From Musa acuminata AAA Group (taxonomy: Eukaryota; Streptophyta; Magnoliopsida; Zingiberales; Musaceae), in assembly GCF_036884655.1 (NCBI RefSeq), contig NC_088356.1, forward strand, positions 12,598,501 to 12,662,500: a DNA stretch of 64,000 nt, read 5' to 3'. Below the pieces are notes generated by a model, which ran no database searches, was not told where the DNA came from, and worked only from the letters and a program-made list of their open reading frames with translations. The position numbers were made by a program, and so were the translations under genes. Position 1 is the stretch's first letter, and each line of letters opens with the position of its first letter. Positions 20,752-32,481 of the stretch are shown piece after piece.

Positions 20752-22330
20752 TGTTGAATATCAGATTTTGATGATGAAACAAATCGATAAATGTTTATGA
20801 TTTGATCTGCGATTTTAGTGATGCAGGATTCTTCGATCAAGAAGAGACAATTAAAGCAGGAAGAATCATGTTAGGTCGGTGGAACATGTTAGAAGATTGG
20901 ACGTATAGCCGGAGGATTAGATGACGTATCGACAGAATGTTTCGGGCCATGGATTCGAGCATCGGGCTAAGAAGAGCGAAAATTACACTAAGGATATCGG
21001 AATTGAGGAGGTCAACTAGCCGATTGGGCAATAGACCGCAAGAAAGGATGATGAGTCGAAGAATTGAATGAAGCGTTGATGGACCAATGACATGCCGGAC
21101 AACATGATTCATGCTTAATATTAATTTTCTAGATCGAAGTATGTTTTTACATGTGCAAGATTAACTACGATAGCAAGGAATAAAGTAAAATGAAGTCCTA
21201 GAGTCAAGAACGTGATTTTGTTAGGAGTTCGAGAGTTCGTCGGAAGTCTGGACGTTCATCGGAAGTTTTACAGGAACCAGCCGAGAAGTCTCGGAGCTTG
21301 TCAGGGAAGCTAGTTGAAACTCACCAAGAAGATTGTCGTGAAGTCCAGGAGCTTGTCAAGAGTCCACTGGAACATTGCCGAGAGATCATCGGAAATTCGT
21401 AAGAAGATCGCCGAAAGCTCACCGGAAAAAACTAGACTTACGAACTTGTTTAGCTTAGGAAATATCTTAGAATTCGTAGTTAGCACATAATTGGGATTAA
21501 AATTGGGCCAACCCAATTATGGGCCAGTTGGACCCATGTAAGGACTGTGTTGGGCCTAATGAAATACTCAAACAGTGACCCAAGAAGTGACACCATCGTG
21601 GCACAGTCTCCTAGACTATGTTAGGCGATGGTACCGCTAATCTGGGCGGTGGTGCCGTCCAGTGGCAGGTTGCCAGGCTGTGGTATCACCAGACTAGACG
21701 ATGGTACTGCCCAATGTAGTGTCAGTGTTAGACTAACACTGGCGGTAGTACCGCCCAACACAGGCGGTGGTACCACCTAAACCTAGGAAACCCGGGATGA
21801 GATGTTTTTAGGCTCTAAGTTTGAATCAACTTGAGGCCTATAAATACCCCTCTCATCCTTGGTTAACAAACACAAGACTTGAGAGTAAAAAAGGAAAGAA
21901 ACGTTGCAGCAATCTTGTGTGAACTCCTCTCCTTCTTCTAAGTGTTAGAATAGTTTGAGAGAGGAGTAAGTGGGGGTGTAAGGGTTATCTCCTAAACCTA
22001 GTAAAAGGAGAATCAAGTTGTAAAAGGTGGTTGGTCTTTGCCTATTGAAGGAATACCAATAGTGGATGCTGGTAGCTTCGACGGAAGAGGAATCGACGGA
22101 GTGGATGTACATCACGACGACCGAACCACTATAAAATCTAGTTTGCATTTACTTATTGCAATTTACATTAACTGCAAACTGTCTTCAATACATTTACGAA
22201 CACACCTTCAATGTAAGCATCTTTCCGAGATCGATTTTAATCATATGAAATATTTTTAGAACCTATGTTTTTACTGCTGCACTAATTCACCCCCCCCCCC
22301 CCTCTCTTAGTGTCGACACTTTTCCTAACA
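20752..22330 (+). mobile_element. Solo LTR D (SIRE-type subfamily C/D)
   Basis: This is a 1579 bp LTR in plus orientation, starting TGTTGAATATCAG and ending TTCCTAACA, flanked on both sides by CTTTT (20747-20751 and 22331-22335). No internal sequence accompanies it, so it is a solo LTR, the product of recombination between the two LTRs of a once full-length element. It shares text with the element C LTR throughout, including the GGCGGT...ACCGCC zone (about 21590-21790), the TATAAATACCCCTCTC promoter-like motif at 21839, and a C-run before the end. Confidence 0.88.
21838..21846 (+). promoter_or_regulatory. TATA-like motif in LTR D
   Basis: CTATAAATA lies downstream of the GC minisatellite, at the same relative place as GTATTTATAG (reverse complement CTATAAATAC) in the other SIRE-type LTRs (1609, 8328, 9974, 27487, 34832). 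This conservation marks the likely LTR promoter. Confidence 0.6.
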
Positions 22331-22335
22331 CTTTT

Positions 22336-22458
22336 TCTAACCAGTTTTCTCTTTTGTAGGTCCTAAGGGACCACGAGAGGTTTTATGTAGGCTGACCCTT
22401 GCGGATGGATACGCATGGGTGTCGTACAACTTAGGCTAAACTAGCTAAGTTCATGATA
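22336..22458 (+). repeat. Element F right LTR, last part
   Basis: The continuation of the LTR begins TCTAACCAGTTTTCTC, matching TCTAATCCGTTTTCTC at 16779 in the left LTR, and ends TTCATGATA where the left LTR has TCCATGACA. Confidence 0.7.
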
Positions 22459-23270
22459 ATACGCTCCAAATAGGGGCTGCAATATGAGGAGGAGAGGGAG
22501 AGAGGATAATAAGATGTAATAGCAAAAACAAACTAACCCATAGTCCTTTGGTTCCCTTATATTTATAGAGATCCCTTGTAAACTTAACCCTAATGGATCC
22601 TACCATATTGGGTACTGGATCTCTATCAAACTACCCAAGTCTCTTAGATTAGTGGGCTTTACCTAATAATATCTTATTTGCTCTTATTAGATCTCATCTA
22701 TACTATCCAATAATTCATGGGCTTATTGGATATATAATAAGATATGGACTATGACGGATATCTCATATTCGAATCTCTACTCGTCGCAATACCTACTATA
22801 TGTGTGTGACCCTCTAGGCTCAACATTGAGCTAACCATGAGTTATATTTGTCAGAACTCCTTTTAACTTAGTGAATTATTATCTCTATAATAATTCACTT
22901 GACTCATCGACTACAGACGTACTAAACAACTCTGTCATAGTCTATTGAACATGTTTGTCCTCAGTTATCATGTATCTATAGTCTCTCATTCATCTAATAG
23001 CTTAGAGATTGTATACCGAACATGGTGTTGTCAAGCTCATATAGTTTCTACTCGAGTCTCGCTCTAATTAGATTCGCTCAGAGAACACTTTTTTCTCTCA
23101 ATCCGAATGACCCTGGCCAGGGATTTGTCCAGCCATATAAGTATGGTATTAAAGAGTGGAGTAATCATATAAAACATCATTGGTATCTCAAGTCTAAAAA
23201 GAGTGTCTGTCATGTCACACATGCCATCACTCATATGATTGGCTTGTAGGGCACCTATGAGTAGCATAGA
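22459..23270 (-). repeat. Family G LTR fragment, inverted (continuation of 16129-16461)
   Basis: Read on the minus strand it gives the LTR start near 23265 (CATAGGTGCCCTACAAG then CAATCATATGAGTGATG), jumps over the middle of the LTR, and continues with the GAATTATTAT and GGATCC...AGGGTTAAG blocks up to the element F insertion. An internal deletion of several hundred bases relative to full copies is evident. Confidence 0.6.
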
Positions 23271-23284
23271 TAACTCATTTTTTA

Positions 23285-23640
23285 TATACATGTAGTTTTT
23301 CAATTTTGTGAGATTTTACGCACCAATCTTCATACGATGACGAGAAACTATTTTCTGTGGTAAAATCTAGAATTTTTATTTTTTGTTATTCCATTGTGCA
23401 TGTGATGCTGCCTTAGATTTCTCAATAACCCGTTGTATCTACTAATTATAGGTGCTCTATTAGCCAATCACATGAGTGATGACACGTGTGACATAACATA
23501 TAGTCTTTTTACTTATTATTATTATGGTATTTTCTTACTTTATATTGCTTATTGCATACATATATTGTGATGTCGTTCGATTTATGCAATGAGAATCAAA
23601 TCGTGATGAGATAATAGTAATAAGAACGATTTGTAACAGT
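23285..23640 (+). repeat. Family G LTR 3' end joined to an LTR 5' start, plus orientation
   Basis: Bases 23285-23430 match an LTR end (ATTTTTATTTTTTG then CATGTGATG). They are followed at about 23440 by a new LTR start (AATTATAGGTGCTC then AGCCAATCACATGAG). The two are end-to-start with almost no spacer. Confidence 0.55.
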
Positions 23641-24310
23641 GGAATCCATTCTTCTAGCTTAGTGAATTAATATCTCCATAATAATTCACTCAACTTATCG
23701 ATTGCGAATATACTAGGCCACTACATCATAGTCCTCAAACGATATAAGAGAATCCAATCTATTAGATTTGTCTATCCTTAGTTACCGTGCATTTATACTT
23801 CCTCATTCATCTAATACCCCAAAGACCATATACGTGACATGATACTGTCAGGCTTATACGGTTTCTCATCGAGTCTCACTCTAATCAAATTCTCCTAGAG
23901 AACTCTTTCTCTCTCAATCCGAATGACCCTGGCTAGGTATTTATCTGAGCAAGAACACATTAGATATTCCTCTCATGACATCGAGAGTAGATAATCCTCT
24001 ATCGACACTCAATAGCCCTTGTAAGGTTGACTACCACTCCCAATGACCGATTGTGCTAGATTTGGAACTTCCAAACCTATAAGTCAGGTATTAAAGAGTT
24101 GAGTACTCATACATGATATCGTTAGTGTCTCAAGTCTAAAGACCAAATATACCATTAGGACAACAGAATCGTTGTCTTACAATGAGGTATTATTAACTAT
24201 CCAGTATTCCACGAACAGATCAATTAGTAAACTTATTCTCTAATGAGCACCTGCACTGTAGCATTAGTGTCCCCACACGAGCAACTATAAGACTAGCTAC
24301 CTCCATCATA
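23641..24310 (-). repeat. Family G LTR middle part, inverted
   Basis: The reverse complement carries the GAGAGAGAAAGAGTTCTC, TTGAGTGTCGATAG and GGAGGTAGCTAGTC markers. It stops where the plus-strand pol fragment begins, so 24310 is an inversion or insertion breakpoint. Confidence 0.6.
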
Positions 24311-25294
24311 TGTACGGGTATACTTGCTTATTAAGAACGAAGATGAACCTTATGTGTACAAGAAGATAAGTGGAAGCGCTATCACATTCTTAGTGTCATA
24401 TGTGGATGACATCCTGATAATTGAGAATGATGTAGGAATGCTATCAATATTAAAGACTTGGTTATCTAGACACTTTGACATGAAGGACTTAGGGAAGCAT
24501 CCTATATCTTAGGGATTCGGATCTATAGAGATAGATCTAAGAGGATGCTTGGCTTGTCCCAATCCAAGTACATAGACATCATTATCAAAAAGTTTAGCAT
24601 GAAAAATTTCGAGAGAGGTCTTATACCAATGAGACATGAGATATCACTTTCTAGGAGTATGTCCCCAAAGACTTCTAAAGAAATGACGAACATGGATAGG
24701 ATACCCTATACCTCAATGATACGGTCTATCATAGTATATGCTCCGAGAGTCACGAGCAGGTATCAGGGAGATCTAGGTTTGGAATACTAAAAAGTAGTAA
24801 AGTGTATCCTTAAGTACTTGAGAAGGATAAATGATCTTTTACCAGTATATAGAGACAGTAGCCTAAAGTTTGAAAGCTACACAGACTCGAGTTTCTAGTC
24901 CAATGTCGATGATAGTAAGTCGAATTTGGGGTATGTGTATACCCTGAATGGAGGAGTAGCATGCTGGAAGAGTTCCAAACAAGATACTTATGCTAACTCG
25001 ACCATAGAAGCAGAGTACATTGTTATAGTAGAGACAGCAAATGAAGAAGTTTGGATGAAAAAGTTCATCACAGATTTGGGAGTCATACCAAGCAGCGAAG
25101 AGCTGATTCCCTTATATTATGACAACGATAAAACAATTACTCAAATGAGGGAATACAAGTCTCATCAGAAGTCTAAGCACGTTCTGAGGTGGTTCCACCT
25201 GATTAGAGAGATCGTGACCCGAGGAGATGTAACAGTAGAAAGAGTTACATCCAAAGATAACATTGTAGATCTATTGACAAAGTCGTTATCTTAG
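24311..25294 (+). pseudogene. Copia family G reverse transcriptase/RNase H remnant
   Basis: The frame begins inside the reverse transcriptase palm: FLVSYVDDILII contains the catalytic YVDD pair, followed by RHFDMKDLG. A frameshift lies between 24512 and 24545. The RNase H part lacks the usual CTRPDV region (deleted near 24740) but keeps ACWKSSKQDT, STIEAEYI, YYDNDKT and the HVLRWFHLIREIV end. The stop is at 25294. It resembles the Tork/Angela side of Copia rather than SIRE. Gag, protease and integrase are missing, cut off at 24310. A purine stretch AAGTGGAAGATT (25357-25368) then leads into the LTR. Confidence 0.82.
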
Positions 25295-25368
25295 ATTGTC
25301 TTTGAGCGTCATAGGGGTCTAATGAGAATTAGACACAAAGGTGATTGGCTTTAGGTCAAGTGGAAGAT

Positions 25369-26815
25369 TGCTAGTCACAGGTGCCTTGCAAGTCAATCAT
25401 GTGAGTGATGACATGTGTGACTTAACATGCAATCTTTTTGCTTATTATTATTTGGTATTTTATCACTTTATATTGCTTGTTGCGTATATGTATATTGCTA
25501 ATCATAAGTACCCCGCAAGCCAATCACACAAGTGATGGCACGTGTGACTTGACATGCAATCTTTTTGCTTATTATTATTATTTAATATTTTATTATTTTA
25601 TATTGCTTGTTACTTGAATATATTGTGATGTCCATGGATCTATGCAATGGGAATCAGATCGTGATGAGATCACGATAATGAGACTGATTCACCTTTAAAT
25701 ACAGATCATAAATAAACCCGATCATAGGTTACTCGAGATAGACATCGAGGTAACCGGATAGACTGGTGTGTTATATATTCATTTATATGATAGATGCAGC
25801 TAGTCACATAGATGCTTGTGTGGGAACACTAGGGATATAATTCAGGTACTCATAGATAATGAGTTCATTGATTGATCCTTTAATAGAATGTTGGATAGTT
25901 TATGATGTTTTATTGTCAGATAGCGATTACGTAGTCCTAGTGGTGTATCTGGTCCTTAGACTTGGGATACCAAGAATGTCCTATATGAGTACTTCACTCT
26001 TTGATACCATACTTATAGGTCTGGAGGGTTCAGATCTAGCACAACCAGTCATTAGGAGTGGTAGCTAACCTTACGAGGACTATTGAGTGTCAATAGAGGA
26101 TCATCTACTCTTCGTGTCATGAGAGAAATATTATATGTGTTCTTGCTCAAACAAATCTCTGGCTAGGGTCATTTGGATTGAGAGAAAAAGAGTTCTCTGC
26201 GAGAATCTGATTAGAGCGATGCTCGAATAGAAACCAATGGATTGGATTTCTCTGTATCGTTTGTGGACTACAGTGTAGTGTCCTAGTACATCTGAAGTCG
26301 ATGAGTCGCGTGAATTATTATGGAGATAATAATTTATTGAGCCAGAAGGAGTTCTGACAAGTATGACTCATAGCCAACTTGATATTAGGCCTAAAGGATC
26401 ACACACATATGGTAGGCATTGCGATGAGTAGAGGTTCGGATATAAGATATCTGTCGGAGCCCTTATCTTAGGGATATCCAATAAGCCCCTGAATTATTGG
26501 ATCATATAAATGAGATCCAATAAGAGCCAATGAAAATTTATTAGATAGATATATTCTAATCTAAGAGGCTTGGTTAATTGGATGAAGATCCAATACTCAA
26601 TAAGGTATGATCCAATAGAGTTAAGTTGATAAGGGACCTCTATAAATAGGAGGGAACCAATGGTTCATAAGTTAGAGTCTCTTTGGGTTGACATCTTCTA
26701 TTCTCCTCCCATTCTCCTCCTCAAATAACAGGTTTGGAGATTTGAGGAGCATCATCGTAGCCCTACTATGTGGATCACCACTAGAGAAGAGAGTGCTTGA
26801 CTTCCTTCATCCTCT
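25369..26815 (+). repeat. Family G 3' LTR (first part; interrupted by element A)
   Basis: This LTR begins TGCTAGTCACAGGTGCC right after the polypurine tract. Its first 127 bp are repeated: 25369-25495 and from 25496 both start TGCTA..CA..AGT and share GCAATCTTTTTGCTTATTATTATT. It continues with the usual family markers to CTTCATCCTCT, where element A is inserted. It resumes at 35691. Confidence 0.75.
26811..26815. repeat. target site duplication CCTCT, left of element A
   Basis: CCTCT is repeated at 35691-35695. Joining across element A gives CTTCATCCTCT followed by CATAAAGATCTGTAGG, which matches the uninterrupted family G copies at 37080 and 37420. Confidence 0.9.
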
Positions 26816-28358
26816 TGTTAGGATCAAGAGCACTAAGAGAGGGGGTGAATTAGTGCAGCGGAAAACTTTCGACGATTAAAAAAGTGTTCGTACGATAAAA
26901 ACGATTTCGATAGAAAAGTCGATTCGTAAATCTCTTTAACTTGTAATCAAGTGAGATGTAGTTAAAGGAAATCTATGAAGGCAGTTTGCAGTTATGATGA
27001 AAGTTAAAATGTAAGCGCAAACTGAAATATGATGTTCGTATGTTAAAACTGATTTACGTCTAAACGCCGATTCGGAAAATGTAGAGCTTGAAATACGATC
27101 GTATATGCGCAAAAGGCAGTAAGCTTTTAAGGAGGTTTGCAGTAAAGATAAGATGCTTAAAGTAAATGCAAACCGAGATTTAGAGTGGTTCGGTCAATCT
27201 TGACCTACTCCACTTTTGGCTTCCTCCACCGACGAGGTCACCGACGTCAACTAGAGGCCTTCCTTCAATAGGCGAAGGTCAACCACCCTTTTACAGTTTC
27301 ACTCCTTTTGACAGGATTAGGAGACAACCCTTACAGAATTTCCTTTCCTCTCTTAACAGATTAGAACTTGGAAGAAAAGAGGAAGAAGAACTTTCAACTC
27401 ATACAACACTTTTGAGCTCTAAAAATCAAAAAGTAAAATCAGAATTTTGGTGGTTTCTGGGTGCCCTTTCAGTGCTGAAAGAGTGGGGTATTTATAGGCC
27501 CCAACCCAGTTTGAATTTGGAGCTCAAAACTGTTAATTCCCGAAATTTCGGGATCTGGCGGTTGCACCGCCTGACTAAGGCGGTTGCACCGCCTAGCAGA
27601 GCTCGAAGACTGAGCCTCTGGGCGGTGCCACCTCCTGTTAGGGGCGGTTGCACCTCCTGCCAGAGCTCGAAGACCGAGCTCAAGCGGTGCCACCTCCTGA
27701 CTGAGGCAGTTGCATCGCTCAACTAGAGCTCGGAGACCGAGCCCAGGCGGTGCCACCTCCTGTCAGGGGCGGTTGCACCACCTAGTCTCACTCGGAGACT
27801 GAGCCCAGGCAGTGCCACCGCCTGGCTTGGGCGGTTCAACCGCTTGGCAGAAATCAGGGTCCGAATGGGTTGATCCATTCGGCCTAATTTGGGTTTTTCA
27901 AGGGCCCAATTGCCCCAAGATTAAGTTAATGGGATCACCTCCCATTTCTAACTTAATCATTGTGCTAACTACGATATTTCCTAAGACATTTACTACAACT
28001 TGTTTCGGTGCGTCAATCGCTTCTTCCGGCGAACTTCCGTCGATCATCCGATGAACCCTCGGTGATGCTCCTACGGACTTCCGGCAAACTCCTGGACTTG
28101 CGACGATCCACTTGGTGAGTTCCGATGAGCTTCTTTGGCAAGCTCATGGACTTCTCGGATTTGTTCCCATAGAACCTCCGACGACTGTCCGAACTTCCGT
28201 CGAACTCTCGAACTCCCAACGTGATCGTTGTCTTGACTCCGGCGCAACTCCTGCTGCATATCTTATTTTCATCGTAGTTAATCCTGCATACTTATCTCAA
28301 CATATAGATTAGATAACAAATGACAATTGACTTCATCATCAAAATCCGAGATTCAACA
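26816..28358 (-). repeat. Element A 3' LTR (left)
   Basis: This LTR of 1543 bp starts TGTTAGGATC and ends GATTCAACA. The minisatellite at about 27555-27850 has four to five GGCGGT units. The TATA-like motif of the minus strand (CTATAAATAC) is at 27490. It is followed by the polypurine tract. Confidence 0.92.
27555..27850. repeat. Palindromic minisatellite in element A left LTR
   Basis: Units of about 64 bp start AGAGCTCGAAGAC or a variant. Each holds a GGCGGTGCCACC word and a GGCGGTTGCACC word. Confidence 0.8.
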
Positions 28359-28360
28359 AT

Positions 28361-28372
28361 CTCCCCCTTTTT
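28361..28372 (-). other. Polypurine tract of element A
   Basis: The minus strand reads AAAAAGGGGGAG two bases before the 3' LTR, identical to the tract of element B. Confidence 0.88.
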
Positions 28373-29473
28373 GATGATGACAAACAATTGATAATGGAGT
28401 TAACCTTAACTCCCCCTGTCTATATGCCATACTTGAGATAAGTCATTCTTGAATTCAAAACCTTTGAATTCAAGAGACATATTGATAAGTTATAATTATT
28501 TAAACTTATCAATACTCCAATCATGATTCCCTTCATGATGTTTCTCTCTGAAGATGATGTCAAGGCTTGACATTCATTTTCAAATTTTACATAATAATTT
28601 TGAATGATGGTAATAGTATCAATTCATCATATTGTAAGATATCAACATGTAAAACTGCGAAGTAAGATTTTGATATCATTACATGATACAAACAAGGCAT
28701 AATGCAAATTATAGCAATCATAGCATCAATTCATATATCTCTTGGTGATGCAAGCATGGCATTAATACTCATATATTTCTCCCCCTTTGTCATCAACAAA
28801 AAGCATGGTAATTGTGATACCAGGAGAACAATATAAGCAAATTTTGAGCATAAGTGTGATAGTTGTTCATGTCTTTACTAGGTTCATGTTATTTTCCAAT
28901 AGTAAGTGATAGGAAATCAATTATACAAGCATATAAAGGAAAGCATGATATGTAGATCGCTTTGAATACTTCTTCCTTTTTATTTGTTATAATCTTTTTG
29001 CATGAAGGAGGAAGGCTATTTGTGATACCAGCTATTTGTGAGTTTACTTTGAGTGAAGTTAAAATCGATGAGAAATTAAATCATGCTTCATTTTTACAAG
29101 GATCAAGATATGTATGTGAAACAAATCTTTGCAAGTAAAAACACTATCATCCATATTTCAAGATGGAATTTATAAGCAGGAATAATTTCATCAAATCCAT
29201 TTCAGAAAAATATTTTTTATATAATAAGTGTATGAGAAAATCCGATTGTTAGGATGCCAATTGTTAAGCGAATCCGAAAATGAAATTAACACTTTCATGC
29301 ATTCGGACAAGACTATGCTATAGATTTTCAAATACAATCATGAAGACAAAACATGCTTATTGTTATGAAAATTTTTGTATTCAACACATAATTTCCAACA
29401 TGTTATTTAGGCATGTAATGACAATCAAGTGATTTGATCATTCAATAAAGTCCGAAAAATAATTTTAACTAGT
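28373..29473 (-). other. Element A 3' non-coding region
   Basis: A 1.1 kb AT-rich stretch between the end of pol and the polypurine tract with no ORF. SIRE relatives can carry an envelope-like ORF here; none is visible. Confidence 0.7.
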
Positions 29474-32400
29474 TTATGTATTCGGACACATCAACATTCC
29501 TAATTCTCTTCTTATGAAATCAAATTGTTCTTCACTTAGAGGTTTTGTAAAAATATCAGCTAGTTGATGTTTAGTATCAATGAACTCTATGATTACATCA
29601 TGATTATTAACATGATCTCATATAAAGTGATGTCTAATATCAATATGTTTTGTTCTTGAGTGTTGTATAGGATTCTTCGTTAAGCATATTGCACTTGTGT
29701 TATCATATTTAATGGGAATATTTTTAAGATGAACTTTATAATCTTCTAAGGTGTTTTTCATCCATACAACTTGTGCACAGCATGCACTTGCTGCAATATA
29801 TTCAGCTCCAGTTGTTGATAGTGCAACCGAGTTTTGTTTCTTAGATGACCAGGAAACAAGGGCATGTCCTAAAAATTGACATGTTCCTGATGTGCTTTTT
29901 CTATCTAGTCTACAGCCAGCAAAGTCTGCATCAGCATAAGCAATTAACTCAAGATTCTCTGATTTTGGGTACCATAATCCTAGATTTGTGGTACCATTAA
30001 GATATCTAAGTATTCTTTTAACTGCTTTGAGATGAGATATCTTAGGGTTTGATTGAAATCTAGCACAAAGTCCTACACTGAACATGATATCTGGTATAGT
30101 TGCAGTGAGGTAAAGTAAACTTCCTATCATGCCCCTATAAGTTTTTTGATCGAAGCTTTCTCCACTTTCATCAATTTCTAACTTAGTGGAGGTGCTCATA
30201 GGAGTGTTAATAGCTTTTGAGCTATTCATATTAAACTTTTTTAGCAAATTCATAGCATATTTAGTTTGACTAATAAAGATGTCATTGCTTAGTTGTTTGA
30301 TTTGTAAGCCTAAGAAGAATGTTAATTCTCCCATTAAACTCAATTCGAATTCAAGACTCATAGTTTTAGCAAAAGATTCACAAAGAGATTCATTCGTAGA
30401 ACCAAAGATAATATCATCAACATAAATCTGAACAATGAGAAAATTATTTTCAAAATTCTTGATGAACAATGTAGTATCAACCTTGCCTTTTGTGAAATTA
30501 TTTTCAATAAGAAAAGAACTAAGTCTCTCATACCAAGCCCTCGGAGCTTGTTTTAAACCATAGAGAGCTTTAGTTAATCTAAACACATGATTAGGGAGGC
30601 TATTATTTTCAAATCCAGGAGGTTGTTCAACATAGACTTCTTCAGAAATGAAGCCATTAAGAAAAGCGCTTTTAACATCCATTTGAAACAACTTAAAATT
30701 ATTACTACTAGCGTAGGCAAGGAGCATCCTTATGGCTTCTAATCGAGCCACAAGAGCGAAGGTTTCTTCGTAATCGATACCTTCTTCTTGGTTAAAACCT
30801 TTGGCCACTAATCTAGCCTTGTTTCTAACCACGATACCATATTCATCTTGCTTGTTTCTAAAAACCCATTTAGTACCAATAACTAAATAGTCAGTTGACC
30901 TAGAAACAAGCTTCCACACCTCATTTCTCTGAAATTGATTTAATTCATCTTGCATTGCGATAATCCATGAATCATCTTTCATGGCTTCGTCAACACATTT
31001 GGGTTCAATTTGGGAGAGAAAAGCGGCGTTGGCACCAAAATTTTTAAGAGAAGAACGTGTTTGAACCCCCTTTGATGTGTCTCCTAAGATTAGCTCCTTA
31101 GGATGAGCATCTACATACTTCCAATCCTTGGGTAATGATGTTTCGGAAGTGGATGCATCCAAGTTGCTAGTTGGAGACGGGGTTTCATTTAAATTCAAGG
31201 AATCAAAATTAACATCATCATCAAAATCGTTTTTCCTAATTTTGGAAATCTCATTGAAAACAACATGAATGGATTCTTCAATAATTAAAGTTCTTTTATT
31301 GAAGATATGAAAAGCTTTAGAAACCGAAGAATAACCAAGAAAGATTCCTTCATCGGATTTACATCAAATTTTTCTAAGTTATCTTTTTCATTCAAGATAA
31401 AACACTTACACCCAAAGACTTTAAAATATGAAACATTGGGTTTTTTGTTGTTCCATAACTCATAGGGAGTTTTGGTGAGTAAGGGTCTTACTAGAACTCT
31501 ATTCAAAATATAGCATGCAGTGTTTACGGCTTCGGCCCAAAAGTATTTGGGTAGGCTATGTTCATTCAACATGGTGCTTATCATTTCTTGTAAATTTCGA
31601 TTTTTTCTTTCTACTACTCCATTTTGTTGAGGATTTCTTGGAGTAGAGAAATTATGGTTGTATCCATTGAGTTCACAAAATTCTTGGAAATCATGGTTTT
31701 AAAATTCACCATCGTGATCACTTCTAATTGATGAAATCATAGAACCCTTCTTATTTTGAACAAGTTTACAAAACTTGGTAAAATATCTAAAGCATTCATT
31801 TTTCTGTTTTAAGAAGTAAGTCCATGTGTATCTGCTATAGTCATCCACAATGACGAAGGCGTATTTGCTACCTCCTAGGCTTGATGTAGAGATTGGTCCG
31901 AACAAGTCCATATGGATCAATTGTAAAGGCCTAGAGGTGCTTATTTGATTCTTAGATTTGAAACTACCCTTAATTTGTTTACCTAATTGGCAAGCATCAC
32001 ATACATTATCTTTGATGAACTTGATATGAGGAATTCCTCTTACAAGTTCTTTAGATGATATTTGAGTGATTAGTTGCATGCTAGCATGACCTAATCTTCT
32101 ATGCCATAGCCAAGCATCCTCATTCAAAACCGAAAAACACATTTCATTACACAAATCATTGATGTCAATAGTGTATATGTTATTTTGTTTTAATGCAATC
32201 ATAGACATATTTTTGTGTGGTTTTTCAATGATGCAAGCATTAGATTCGAATCTAACAATATATCCTTTATCACATAATTGACTAATGCTCAAGAGGTTAT
32301 GTTTTAAACCATCAACTAACAAAACATCTTCGATAAAGAAGTTGGATTTGTTACCTATGGTTCCTTTGCCAATGATTTTACCCTTGTTGTTGTCTCCGAA

Positions 32401-32481
32401 GGTGACATAGCCTTCGTCTATGCTAGTGAGCTTAGAGAATTGAGATGGATCTCCGGTCATATGCCTTGAGCATCCACTATC
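29474..32481 (-). pseudogene. pol of element A: protease, integrase, reverse transcriptase, RNase H
   Basis: Pol runs in frame with gag. The protease Asp-Ser-Gly is encoded at 32473-32481. Integrase shows the His/His/Cys/Cys zinc finger (HRRLGH then CDACQLGK), LIHMDLFGP and RSDHDGEF. A long intact piece at 29618-31198 (526 codons) carries the reverse transcriptase ([30 protein letters not shown]) and RNase H ([17 protein letters not shown]). Disabling changes: TAA near 31699, a frameshift near 31350 between integrase and reverse transcriptase, and TGA at 29618-29620, after which the reading continues to a stop at 29474-29476. The enzymes copy element RNA into DNA and integrate it. This copy cannot make them intact, although the reverse transcriptase block is nearly whole. 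Confidence 0.9.

Larger units (their letters stand above)
16462..22458 (+). mobile_element. Element F: LTR retrotransposon without coding capacity
   Basis: The left LTR is 16462-16900 (439 bp). The right LTR is 20433-20751 plus 22336-22458 (442 bp), split by a solo LTR. A primer-site-like TTGTATCAGAGTGG begins three bases after the left LTR and a purine-rich AAGTGGGAGAAAAT precedes the right LTR, giving plus orientation. Without the nested insertion the element is about 4.4 kb. The 3.5 kb interior has no gag or pol motifs I can recognise, so it fits a large non-autonomous (LARD-type) element. Terminal bases are TG...CA on the left LTR and TA...TA on the right, and flanking duplications do not match cleanly (tatta versus atacg). 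Confidence 0.7.
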
